Of a DNA stretch of 64,000 nucleotides, positions 50,483 to 62,330 are shown piece by piece. The DNA is from Vanilla planifolia (taxonomy: Eukaryota; Streptophyta; Magnoliopsida; Asparagales; Orchidaceae). The stretch's first letter is position 1. Each line of letters opens with the position of its first letter. The translations under genes were made by a program, and so were the position numbers. The stretch lies in contig JAIUJO010000087.1 of assembly GCA_023846275.1 (NCBI GenBank), positions 1,272,148-1,336,147 of the forward strand. The letters are read 5' to 3'. The notes beneath the pieces were generated by a model that ran no database searches, was not told the DNA's origin, and saw only the letters and a list, made by a program, of their open reading frames with translations.

Positions 50483-51829
50483 TATGTACCCTTTAAAAAG
50501 GGTGATCATTCCATGTATAAAAGTCAATTTTCTCCTTTTTGTCTTATTGAGTCTAGGATTAATCCTACTGAGAACGACAATGTATTGAATCATCGTCCTC
50601 CAAAAGTTGTTACCTACAACTACATTACATCTCCTTCTTATCACCACTGAATAATGGTTCCTTTTAATTTGATGTTTCTTTCACTTCATTGAGTCCTTTT
50701 TATCATGTTATTTCCCTACACTATGCTTCTCCTTTCACTTTATCACATGAAGTTTTCTTGGATTACAACATTAGCCTATTGTTGCCTTCCTTCAATTTCT
50801 TAATTGAATTTTTTTAAGTGTTTGAATAGGCTTTGTGTGTAAGTTAATTCATTACTCTCAATTTTCCATAACGCTTACCAATATTTTCAATGCTTTTTTA
50901 TTTCTTTATCACAAAATTATTTTTATCAAACAATATTCCAAATAGCCTTTGTTTGTGCTATTAAAGTGGTTAGAAGCTTAACTTATGGAATGCTCCCTAT
51001 GTTATTCTTGGTTCCCTCTTCACTAAAGTTTCTCTAGATCTATCTTGCATGTGTTGCCTTTCAAGGTTTCTTGATAAGCATCAAACCTTGCTTTAAAGCT
51101 TGATTAAGCCAATGTTTACAATGTGGATAAAAAAGCAAAGCTAAACTAAGCCTTCTTTTTTTTGGCACCAATATTGAAAAAAAAAAGAGAAAGCTTAGGG
51201 GTTTTCTTTTCTTTTTTCTAATGTGTATAATATATGCACATGATATCTTGTAGAACTTGCTAGATGGAGCATCCACATAAAAACAAGTCACAAATGACCT
51301 CCATGATCTCCTAATTAGAATATAATTTATTGAAGCAATGTAAGAGGAATACGTTTTAGGACTACCTTAAAACAAGCTCAAAATGAACCTAAATTTTTCA
51401 ACCCTAATATTGCCAACCACCTTAATTAAATACTTTTTATATTCAAAAACCATTGATTGGGTTGACACTAAGAAAATGATGATGTAAAACTCACGAAGTC
51501 CATAAAATATGACACTTCCATCTTTAAATGTAGCATAAACCCTAAAGACTACATAGAGTGCAACATTTCCTTCATCCTTTGCTTTGAATGGTTTAGACTT
51601 GATGAAGAACAATGACGTTGTTTCCCGAATGGAGCTTTCTAACAAAATTTAGTTATAAAAAGGAACCATAGACACCCACTACTAACAAGGAGATCATCGC
51701 TCAAAAAAATACATATGACTCTAACAAGAGAATTAGTTACAAGACCAATGACTTGCCTAAGATAAGGGGAAAAATATGTTAGTGAGAACATTTCTCATTC
51801 TGATGAGTACTATTTATGTTGTGGTGTTA
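50483..51829. other. Unassigned stretch between two gypsy remnants
   Basis: There are open frames of 76-92 codons on the minus strand (for example 51367-51645), but none has a recognisable motif. A 'gtataaaag' promoter-like string occurs near 50515-50523. Part of this could be LTR or gag sequence of the third gypsy remnant. Confidence 0.4.
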
Positions 51830-52119
51830 AAGAAGACCCTTTGGTCACGTTTTCCTAATTTTGACCTGGCATAGAGAATATATGCAGAAGGAGCCCTTTA
51901 GTCATATAATTCATAGCATAGAATAAGTCGATAGGATTGTTAATGAGTTTGACACCTACAAATGCTTTATTTAACCAAAAGAGTTTAACCATCAACTATG
52001 TTAAACTTCCAATCCACCAATGTTAGATAATCTAAAAGTCATGTGCCAACACATCCCATACCAATCCCTATCCTTAACCTTAATGCTAAAACCAACTTAT
52101 TCATTAATTACACATGGTA

Positions 52120-52164
52120 ACTTGCTCCCAATGTAAAGGGCAAGGTCATATAGTAGTGCAATAA
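52120..52164 (+). pseudogene. gag zinc knuckle, third gypsy remnant
   Basis: The codons read 'TCSQCKGQGHIVVQ' and then a stop. This is CxxC-x4-H-x4 with the last Cys position replaced by TAA. CCHC knuckles in Gag bind element RNA. The Pro/Thr-rich broken sequence upstream (51990-52110) fits the linker usually found before it. Confidence 0.75.
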
Positions 52165-52289
52165 CACACACAAAAAGTTATTACAAAAGAAGGTTTTAGG
52201 TAATTTAACACAAGGGCATAGTAAGAAAAAAAATAATTTGCTACTTATTCCTACCTAGAGGATCACTATTCCATTGAGGCCATTGATGA

Positions 52290-52700
52290 CAATAGGCCAT
52301 TATATTTATGAGACATACCCTTACCCAACCTAAAAGAAGTGAGGATTATAGACATGTCAATGCTTTCCATGCCTTTGTCAAGTTTGAAGAAAAGGTTTGT
52401 ATGTTCATTATAAATAGTAGCATTATAATCAATGGTACTTATGTAAATGGTTTAGCATGCAACAAACTTGAGACCATTGATTACCCAAACCCATATATTA
52501 TTTTTATTTAAAAAATCCATTTATGTCATTAAATGAAGTGTTATACCACTTTCAAAGAGATTTTATGTGATGTTGTTTCTGTTGCAAAAGAAATTATTAT
52601 CTTAAGATAACCCTTATTGTGTGACAATGATGTCCTTTTTGCCAACAATGCATTCTATAATTTAACACAACATTAGTAAAATTTAAGCTACACCCATCAA
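52290..52700 (+). pseudogene. Aspartic protease remnant, third gypsy remnant
   Basis: An open frame (52308-52511) reads 'MRHTLTQPKRSEDYRHVNAFHAFVKFEEKVC', matching the plant gypsy pattern VRxxLxQPxxxEDWRRxxIFHTxxKxxxKVC. The active site follows: 'IINSSIIIN' where IIDSGSCIN is expected, so the catalytic Asp is now Asn and Gly is Ser (52413-52421). After a frame break, 'ILCDVV' (near 52563-52577) and 'LLCDNDV' match WCDVV and LYDxDV of the family. Both changes at the active site are G-to-A type. The protein is inactive. Confidence 0.88.
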
Positions 52701-52917
52701 CAAATCTCTATACACAATATCCATCCTATTAAAAATAAACCACCCACCACTCCTAATAAAAAAGTCTTATTTATTTCTTATGACAAAATAGAACAAAAGT
52801 TTAAGGATAGAACTTTTATTTGAGCCATAGTAGTATCTGATATTAGAATAGCTCCCATAATAGAATCGATTTTATTTTGCTTCCCCAAAATTTTTACAAT
52901 GGAACATCAAGATTTGT

Positions 52918-53020
52918 GACCCCTTCACGACATCAAACATGTAGTAGACCTATACAAAATTTGTCACATCATTGGATGAATTCATTTAAGGATAAAGTAT
53001 TCTTTTGACAAGTTCTTGTA
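52918..53020 (+). pseudogene. Start of RT region, third gypsy remnant
   Basis: The phrase 'LHDIKHVVDLY' corresponds to the conserved LRDIQHxIDLVPG ahead of gypsy RT. A short damaged segment follows, with 'HIIG*IHL' where PHYRMSP is expected. No RT catalytic motifs occur downstream, so the element is truncated here. Confidence 0.65.
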
Positions 53021-56000
53021 GAATTTATCACATTATATTTCATATTTTTAAATTTCAAAAAATATATTAGTCAAGAAATAGTTTTTATTATTATCAACAT
53101 TCTATTATAAGAATTATCGACTTGTTTTTCTTACTTATTTAGTTTTATGTAAATTTTAAAATTTTAAAGTTTATTTTAAAAAAGAAATAAATAATTAAAG
53201 TTCCTAATGCATTCTTTATAATTTTCTAAAGAAATTATTCTATAAATTCTATTAATATGAAAAAAATAAGAAGTTACTATGAGCATAAATAGAACTAAAT
53301 GTTTAATGTGTTTAAGAATTTCTACATCTGTTATTTTTCCAATAAATTATGAAACAAATTGAGTTAAGATTTATATAGAAACAAATGTATAAGAAAATTA
53401 TAAAATGAAAAAATAAGAGATATTTTTATAATATACTATTTAAATTAATCAAAATAATGAAACAAAAATCAATTATTTATTTTAATAACTTAAAATATTG
53501 AAAATTTGAAATGTTAAAATTTTTTGTGTAACTACCAAAGAAATTGGTATACAACTACGGAGAATGAGATATATATTAAAAATTAAAAGTAAGAAAATGA
53601 ATAATGTAACAAAAAAATTAATATTATTTCAAAATTTCGATTAACGTCACATTGATAATTTTTTAAAAAAATAACTTAATTACAATAAGAAATTAAAAAT
53701 AGAAGTAAAAAATTTGTAAAATCTTAAAAATAATATGTAAATTTTTCTAATGGAAGGTTTATGAGCTCACAAAAAACAAATTATTAAAGGAAAGAAATTG
53801 ACTTGTATGTAAAATATATTTTTACAAATAAAAAATTAAAAAAATATTTTGAACTTCAAATGAAAATATTCTCATAAAAAGGATAACTTCCCCATAATGA
53901 TTAATACAAAAGATTCAATGGTTTTCAACAAATTATCAAAACTATGCACAAGTTATAAAAAAATATTTCATAATACCTAAAATATTGTATTAAAAAAAAG
54001 AATAAATGCAAATTAATTTTTCCATATACCCTCTACATGTCCAACTAAACATCATTAACTATGAGTCATTATTTATTGTTAGTGACATGTTTATATGATC
54101 TATTAACTACTGATTTATTTTAAAATATTTGTAATTTGATGATTTTTTCTAATAAAAATTTTCATGTAGTCCACAGCAAAAAGTTTTTTTAATAATTAGG
54201 GTATGAAATTCTTTTTAGAATTTTTATCATTCCATTATTCTATTGGATAATGGTATTTTTAGACCTTTAGATTTCTAATTTTTATTATAATGTGTAGGTT
54301 TGTTAAGTTAAATTATTTAGAAATGATTTTCTAAATCTTTTATATAAATGTGCAAAATAATTTATATGTTCATCAGATTTATGTTATTTATTTTTGTTCT
54401 TTTGTACAGTTTATATAAACATAATGTAAATGTTCTCATCTTAATAAATAGATATGTTATAATTTTTTGTAAAATTTCTATGCCTTTTTAAATTTCATTA
54501 ACTCATTTATGATATATAGATTACAATATGATTTATAATTTTCAAAAGTTGTGAAATGTAAGTAGAGAAGAACTTCATGACATATTATTAAAATAAATCT
54601 ATATATTCTGAATCTTCTTTTGGCTAAATAGCTTTATATATTATTCCTTATAGTTGTGGTGCTTTGCTTGTACAAACATTTTTGATAATATATTAATATT
54701 TTAAAATTTAATTCTAACATCATTTTCTTTTTTCTTAGTTTTTTAGAATTTTTAGATGAAACAAAATGTATCCAAGCTTTAATTCCTAAACAATTTTACC
54801 ATATTATCTAATAGGAAGCATATTTTTATTAAAAAAATTTATTAATATTTTAATTAATTTTATTAAGTATTTTAAAGTCAATTTTTTAAGAATATTTTAA
54901 AATTTTTCTTATATAATGGAAATAATATCTAAAACATTAAATATTTTTTATAATATATTAAAAAACAATTTTTTAAATTTCAATACAATAAATATGTAAA
55001 AAAAATACAAATATTATGTTAACAAAAATAGCACAAACAATTAAGGTAATTTAAAATTTCTAATAAATAAGCAATATGCATAAGTAGTAAATTAGCCATA
55101 ATTATCAATGAAAATTGAATAATCAATAGTCTCGTCATCTATTGTGAGAGGTAAGTCTTTTAAATTAATAGAATATTACACAATATAAAATCTAAAACCA
55201 TTTGCATTATTGAACATTTCATATTTAATTGAACAAAATATTTATATGGCATATCACAAAATAAGTCACATAATTCTAGAATTTATTTAAAGTAAAAAAT
55301 AAGTCAAATGTTGTTTAATAAATAAGCAAAATATTTATATGGCATATTACTAAATAATAATTAGAAAAGATGTTTAATAATATAGTAATAATAAATTTTT
55401 TTAAAGTAAAAATGAAAAATAATAAATATTATATAACATCTAGAATTTTTAATCTACATTGACAAATTGAAATAAAAATGATAACATATAGAATAATAAA
55501 TAAAATATAAAATGTGGAAGAAAACTTTATGAAATATTTATAAAAATTTCTCACTAAATAAAACAAGTCAAATGTTGTTTATACAATGGATAAAAAGAGT
55601 ACAACAATAAAGTGAAACACAACCCAAGATCACATACATAATGTAAACTATGTTTTTATTTGCAAAATGCTCCTTGTTTTCTTGGAGCACAAAAAAAAGC
55701 ATGATCGCTTGAGTTATTTGTTATACACTTAAGATCTTAAATTATAGATTCTTGTATTATGTTTATGATCTCGTTTGGCAAATTTGGTGCACACTTCTTG
55801 AAAACATTTTGTAATAAATATGTTTTGTACATAGCTTTCAACACATTGAGCATTCGAATTTCTTAATAATTTTTTATTTTTATAAATTTTAGTTTTTTAT
55901 TTCTATTGCAGTGTTTTTACTGTAATTAAGAAATTCTTATGGTCCTTAGTAAATATTTTAAAATTTCAAATATTTTATAGTAATGATGATATGATTTTTT

Positions 56001-59000
56001 TGCCTAGGTTTTCATATTTCATGATTACCTTAACATTATAATACTTTTTTTAATAACAAAAAAAATTCAACTATGCTTTATTGAAAAATTGATTTTTATT
56101 ATTTATAATTACTTATTCATGATAGTTTAATTAATTTTAAAATTGTTTAAAAACAAACTTTTTTTAGTAATTGTTATCTTTTTTAAAAGAAAATAAAGTT
56201 GCTTAAGTGAAACATAAATAGTTATAAGTGTTGAATACTTGCTTATGCAACAATTGTTTGATGAATCATATATTTGTTAATAATTATTTTTTAGTGATAT
56301 GGCACGTGTTTTAAAATGAAACATTCATTAATTAATTAAAAATTTTGATCAAGTGTTTTATTATGTAATTCACTTGTGAGTATAAGTCGACGAGCATTAG
56401 TAGTTCTTCTTATGTGTTGCTCAATTTGTAAATCTTGAAATCATTTCTTTATCACTTGATGAACTAATTTCTACTTTAAAATTCAAAAAATTTACTTTAT
56501 TTTAACTAGAATTATAAAACTATCCCTTCATGCTGATATGACAAATATGCTCATATTATATTGCTCTTGAATATTAAATTTGTAGGATAATAAGGCATCC
56601 ATTTCATACATGTTACATGCATATAAATATGTCTTAATAAATACTCAAAATATATATTCCATTCTTTAAATTAATCAACTATTATAAGTTCTGAAAGCAA
56701 TAAAATTACAAATTACCTGTGCTTTTCCCATTTGTATCTTTCAACTACCTTACAATACGATTTTGATATTTCATGGCAACAATTGAAACATAATTCAAAT
56801 AAGATCATGAGCAATTTGCATCAATTACATTGTTTAGACTACTGGGATATTCTTATCATATTTCAACACTAAGTGGCTATCTAAGAAGTGTGTTAAGATG
56901 TATAATCTTAAAGATTCACACAAAATAATGGCGTTTGTTATAGCATACGATATAGTAATTAGAAGATTAGATAGGCCATGAACTAAGCAACATTAAATGT
57001 TTGGCTTAAAGTTTGTAGTGTCATATAAGTACAATAGATTTTTTAATTCCATTAAGAATAAGATTTTAATTATTTAAATTTATTGATTTGTTTATATTCC
57101 TTTGATTCTTACAAATAGATATAATTATTTTAAAAAAATATGACAATGAATCTATAACTAAGTAATGTTATATGTAAACAAAGAAAAACAAAGCTTATTG
57201 TATTTTTCATTATGGTTTCATCCTTTGTCTTGTTTGCTTGATTACTAATTTATTTAGCATTTTACTTGGTTTATCAACTTTTCCATTACTTTAAAGTTTC
57301 ATAGATTAATTTGGTAACTTTCTTTCATAGTATTCAATTATTTTCATGTTATTTTTTTATGAATTATTAATTTTTTTGTATTATTTCATCAAGTACTTAA
57401 GTGTACTGTAAACTATAATACTATATTTTCATTAACATCACTTGTCCTTGGCTATTGTTGAAAAAGTAGTAGAGTTGGGTGAGGTGCCTTTTACATCACC
57501 TTGGATAAGAACAGTCTTTTTTAAAGTTAATCCAACATTGCAAAGGATAAAAATTGGGTGCCTTTTAATCTTTTGCTCTTGTAGCTACAATAATAAGTGT
57601 TGTTAATTGAATCTTATTTTAGTTGATTAAGAGAAGTGCAGGCAAAGTTTTTATAGAATCACATAAAAACATTTGTGCACATTTGCTTTTGTTTAATTTA
57701 TTTATTATTAAGAATAAAAATATTGTGACATAATGATTTATTAAAGTTGGAAAAGGCTTTTTAAATTTTTTTATTATAACATTCATTACAACCAAGAGAT
57801 TTAATTAACATTACCCTCTTGAAAGAATACTTAAAATTAATAAGAGATTATCAGAGTGACATTAATTAGTTTAGTATAAATAAACCTATATTAAATTGTT
57901 AAATTTTTTAGATTGTCTTCAGAAATTAAAAGAAACTTACTAATATTTATTCCATGAGTTTATGTGCCAAAATTGAGTTAAGTTCAATTAAGTTTAAATT
58001 TGTATAATTCACTCCCCTTATAGACATTGTGTTCACAAATTTGTAGCACTAAATATTTTTGTTGTTTTTTATTCTCTAGTTTATTTTTTTTTATATTTCA
58101 TATTATTTATTTATATGTGTTGGTATGTATTTTTTAATGATATATATTTTATTTTTTATTATAATTATTATGTAATAATATTTTATATCTATTTTATAAT
58201 CACATAACATCTATCCCTCAAACTGTTAAAACTTTTTTATCGAAATGCACTATAATTAGAATTTTGTTAATATATTTTGTTATGAAATATACAAATACTT
58301 TTAACATTAAAATTTCATTACGAATATTTTCATCTAAATTAATGAAATATATTTTTTAATTTTATTTTTTAATGCAATGTCCAAAAATTTTGCATTATTA
58401 ATTCATTTTTATTTCTTACATATTTAATGTTCATTTTTCTGAAAAGGTTTTTACTATTGTTGCCCTGGTACAAGATTTTTTTCTTGTAAATATACATAAT
58501 TATTTAAATTTTAATTCTCAAAATTAATAACTTCTTTTAGCTTTACTTTAGTCCTTTTTACTTTCAAGTTGTGTAAACATATTAATCAACTTTTTGTTAT
58601 TTAAAAATCTTATCTTGACTAATTAAACTTATTTTACTAAATTAATTGAATGAGTTATTATCTATAAGATTTTTAAGTTTTGTTCTCTTTTATACCTTGC
58701 ATTATCAATGTAAGTTCTTTGTAATTGGAATGCTTACAGGAATATATTTAAAAACTGTCACGTTATGCCATCTAATTGATTTTTTTATAGTTAATTTTTT
58801 TAAGTAATTACAATATTGAGTTTAATGAATTTATAATTCAATATACATGTTATTGGTTTTATACGTAATGTTTTGAATATTAATTTTTTTAACATCATAT
58901 ATATTTTTTTCACATTTTTAATAATTTTTTTATATGGTTAATCTTTTCCTTTTTATCTTTAATCTTATTTTGAAATATCTTTTTGAAATAGATTGTGCCA

Positions 59001-60164
59001 TCTAATAGAAGAGCATCTGTGAAAGCCCAATATTGTATAAGATAGACAATAGGAAAGGCTAGTTGATGTGGTCACATGCCTTCTATATATTTATCATAAG
59101 AATAATTAAAAATGAGCAAAATATTCGTTTTTTTTGGAATCTTTCACTATGTTTTTTTGTCATCCAATGTAATTTAATTGCAACATTTTTTTTCAATTCA
59201 ATTATCAATTTGTTTTTCATAAATTTTTCATAATTCTTATAATTTTATTGTAAATAAATCAAGTTATTGATTTTTTACAATGAGTATTTGCAATCGTAAT
59301 GATTTTCTTTTGTGGTTGTATTTTCTTGAAGATTTCTAGATAACAAATACAATTTCTTTTTGTTTGATTATTAATATAATATCTTGTGAGTGGACCATAT
59401 AAGTATTTTTATGTTATCATATTTTACTGATTTAGCTAGCTTAATTATTATTTTTAATTATTTTTTAACATTTTATAATTCATTTTAAACATTTAAAATT
59501 TTTTATTAAAATGAAAATTTTTTGAAGCATATTTAAAATAAAACTTATTTGCTAAAACAGAATTTTGAATGCTCCTTATTTTTATTATCTTAATAGTTTA
59601 ATATAATTTTTATATTTCTTTTATTATTTAAAAGCAAAAAAGTTTCAATAATGTATGAATATTTTATTAGTTATTAAAATTATTTATTTCATACTCTAGT
59701 TTTTTTTTTGGAATATTGTTTTATAACATGATATCTTTGAATAAAATTATTGCAATCCCCTTTTTAATATACTATATAATAGGAAAGAGTTTTTAATATA
59801 ATAACTATTAAATAATTATGATAATTCCTTTAAACATCTTAAATTCCTTTCATCAAGATAATCTTTTACTTTATTATTTTTATGTACATTTCTATTTGAA
59901 AAAAAAACTAAAATAGTTTTCGCTACATGTTTGTCATTAACATATCACGCAATTTATTTTCAATATTTAAATATTTTAATTATCTAACTAAAATTTTTTA
60001 AATACATATTTTTTATTTATTATTATGATTACATCAATAATTTTTATTTTTTCAAAATACAAAGTTTTGGTAATTTTATACATTGTCATCTATGTTGGTG
60101 TTTATATTTTTTGTTGATATTAAGGTAAAGATTTGGTCTAAATTTTAGTTTTACTATTTAAATT
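53021..60164. other. AT-rich stretch, no gene recognised
   Basis: This is the longest featureless part of the window. Blocks alternate between A-rich (53030-54000, 54960-55650) and T-rich (54040-54950, 55700-56160, 57700-60150) on the plus strand. No open frame exceeds about 60 codons and no repeat partner was identified by eye. Confidence 0.5.
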
Positions 60165-61710
60165 TTCAAGTGCGCAATTATCTTTATAGATAAATTTTAT
60201 TGCATTGCTTAAAACTTGCTATGTCTACATCAACGTAATCCTTATCTTAATTTTAAATGAATCGATTAAAAAAATTAAGATCAATCATTTGAGAAGAAAG
60301 TAAAGATTACGAGTTTGATATGTAAGGGACAAAGTATATTGATGTGATTATGAGCACTGGGTGCTAATGACATAAATTTCATCACTTGAAAAATTTTCTA
60401 TAAAGTTTGTAAAAAAATTATGAATCAATTTTTTTAGGAATTCACTTATTTATGAACATTATTCTAATAACTAAAAGTTCTTACCAAACTGATCAATTAG
60501 TAATTAAGGATAAATTAGGAAAATTCAACAGTGTTGAAATAATGGCTAATAGAGCCATTACACAAGAACAGCTCAATCTAAAGGCTCCTAGATCATTTGA
60601 TCATGGACAAAACATTATCAGATGGCTTGGAATAAACTAGCACTATTTGATCTAGACTATTAGATCTAAATTGTGATATAATGACAAGATTTAGCTATTA
60701 TGCATGGATGGAACACGTGTTCGATTATGAAATTACATTGTCACGCAACAAACTAATGAGGTGTTTTTGAAAGGCTAATGATATTATAATCTTTTGATTA
60801 TATTATTGTTGGATTAGATTATAGAATCACTCGAATAATTTTTAGTGTAGTCATGCAAAATGGTTACACATTTTTGTCCCACTTTTGCATGAATGATGGA
60901 TTATTTTTGCATGAATGATGGATTGATTTTGCTTTAGTAACCCCCTGGTTCACTTTGAAGTGATTTCCCTTATTACTAATGTACTCATACTCTATTAATT
61001 TTGATATGTGAGCAATCTGTCGAACCAAAATTATTTAATGAGTTTCAGTGTTATTTTATAAATATGATAAAACATACTACCAACATTTAGGAGCTATGCT
61101 CCAACAAGACACTATCGATCATTATTAATAATAAGTTTTTATTTTTTATTATTTTTATTATATTATTGTTTTTTACTAATTAGTTATTATAATTATAATA
61201 CACTGTTTGAAATAAGTTATTAATATAAAATTTCTCATTATATGTTTAAGAATAAAATATTCTTTAGAGGGTTGACATTTGATCTAGATTTTAAAATCCT
61301 AATATTGTTTGTAAAATGATTAATTTAAATATATTTTTTTGTGCCTTCAAAGAGTGATTTTAATCATGCTTAACATTCTAATTGAAATAAAAATATAAAA
61401 TCTCAAATTAAATTCAAAATATTCCTTAGTTATTTGTCAATCCAACAAAAATGATCATCAAAAAATTTAACCTTTACTCTTCTTTCTTTTCAAAGTTTAT
61501 CTTGAATAAAAATATCATCTAACTAAAATTTAAATTTATTTAAAAAAATTCATTAGTAATACTTTTGGGTTGATGATCATTAAACAAAATATAAGCAGAA
61601 GGGGACAACACAATAATCTATCTTTCTTGATGATAACAAAACTTTTAATAAAATTCATTAAAACATAAATTATTTATAAAAATAAAATGCATAACAATTA
61701 AAGATAAGCT
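60165..61710 (+). repeat. Repeat block copy C
   Basis: This is the counterpart of copy A at 36585-38230, displaced by about 23.4 kb. Shared phrases include 'aggctcctagatcatttgatcatg' (near 60583; 'aggcacctagaccatttgatcatg' in A), 'tttgatctaga' near 60648, 'gcatgaatgatggatta' near 60887 and 'ggagctatg' near 61091. A 62-codon open frame (60452-60640) within it is not conserved in A and is not called a gene. Confidence 0.8.
60883..60926 (+). repeat. 22-bp tandem duplication inside copy C
   Basis: 'ttttgcatgaatgatggatt' occurs twice with a period of 22 bases. Copy A has a single unit at the equivalent place near 37450. Confidence 0.9.
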
Positions 61711-62149
61711 TCCTAACATGTACATCCAGCTATATTAATGTTCCTCAATTATTTTTTCTCAATTTATTCTTTCAATTTCAATTCTCCCCCATTTTTTCAT
61801 CACTTAATTAGAGTTAATCTATATATAGTAAATTTTGCAACAATTTACAATGTTTTGACATGATCATTGAACTAGTCAATTTCTTTATGTCTATTATGTG
61901 AAAATTATACCTATTTCTGATGATCTACGACTTATATTATTTTTTTTCAAATATATTTAATTCTTTCTTTCTACCTATTAACAAAATTTGTTATTTAAGC
62001 TATCTTGTGTAATAGATGTCTTAAAATTTGTTACAATGGGTTATGGCTATGAAAGATCAAGGTTTAACACCAATCAAATTTCATCTATAACTTTTTTATT
62101 TGGATGATCCTCAATATCACTTGAAGTTTTAGGATTTTTTAACAATTTT

Positions 62150-62175
62150 TTATTTATTTATTTATTTATTTATTT
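62150..62175 (+). repeat. (TTTA)n microsatellite
   Basis: There are about six TTTA units in the C-D spacer. The equivalent A-B spacer position has only a T-rich run, so this expanded after the duplication. Confidence 0.9.
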
Positions 62176-62209
62176 AATTTTCTAAACATAAGTTTTTAAA
62201 TACTGTTTG

Positions 62210-62211
<2 letters not shown>

Positions 62212-62245
<34 letters not shown>
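62212..62245 (+). repeat. (TA)n microsatellite
   Basis: There are about 17 perfect TA dinucleotides, shortly after the TTTA tract. Confidence 0.95.
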
Positions 62246-62248
<3 letters not shown>

Positions 62249-62330
62249 AATTTTTTTAGTCGGAATTAATTAATCAATGTTTCAATATGTAAATTTTATT
62301 TTAATTATTAGATTTGACATCACAAACAAT

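Larger units (their letters stand above)
51830..53020 (+). mobile_element. Third Ty3/gypsy remnant, different lineage
   Basis: A gag zinc knuckle, a protease and the start of RT follow each other on the plus strand, ending near 53020 before the main RT motifs. The protease sequence differs in style from the two chromovirus copies, so it is a separate lineage. LTRs were not found. Confidence 0.8.
61711..62330 (+). repeat. Spacer between copies C and D
   Basis: It aligns with the A-B spacer (38231-38819) and adds two simple repeats near its right end. It is non-coding. Confidence 0.7.

Noticed and set aside
50375..50647. 90-codon minus-strand frame
   Set aside because: It begins inside the chromovirus LTR on the antisense strand and shows no family motif.
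51367..51645. 92-codon minus-strand frame of ordinary-looking amino acid composition
   Set aside because: No motif was recognised. It lies between two gypsy remnants, so a host exon is unlikely, though a search would settle it.
60452..60640. 62-codon plus-strand frame in repeat C
   Set aside because: It is not conserved in the equivalent part of copy A.
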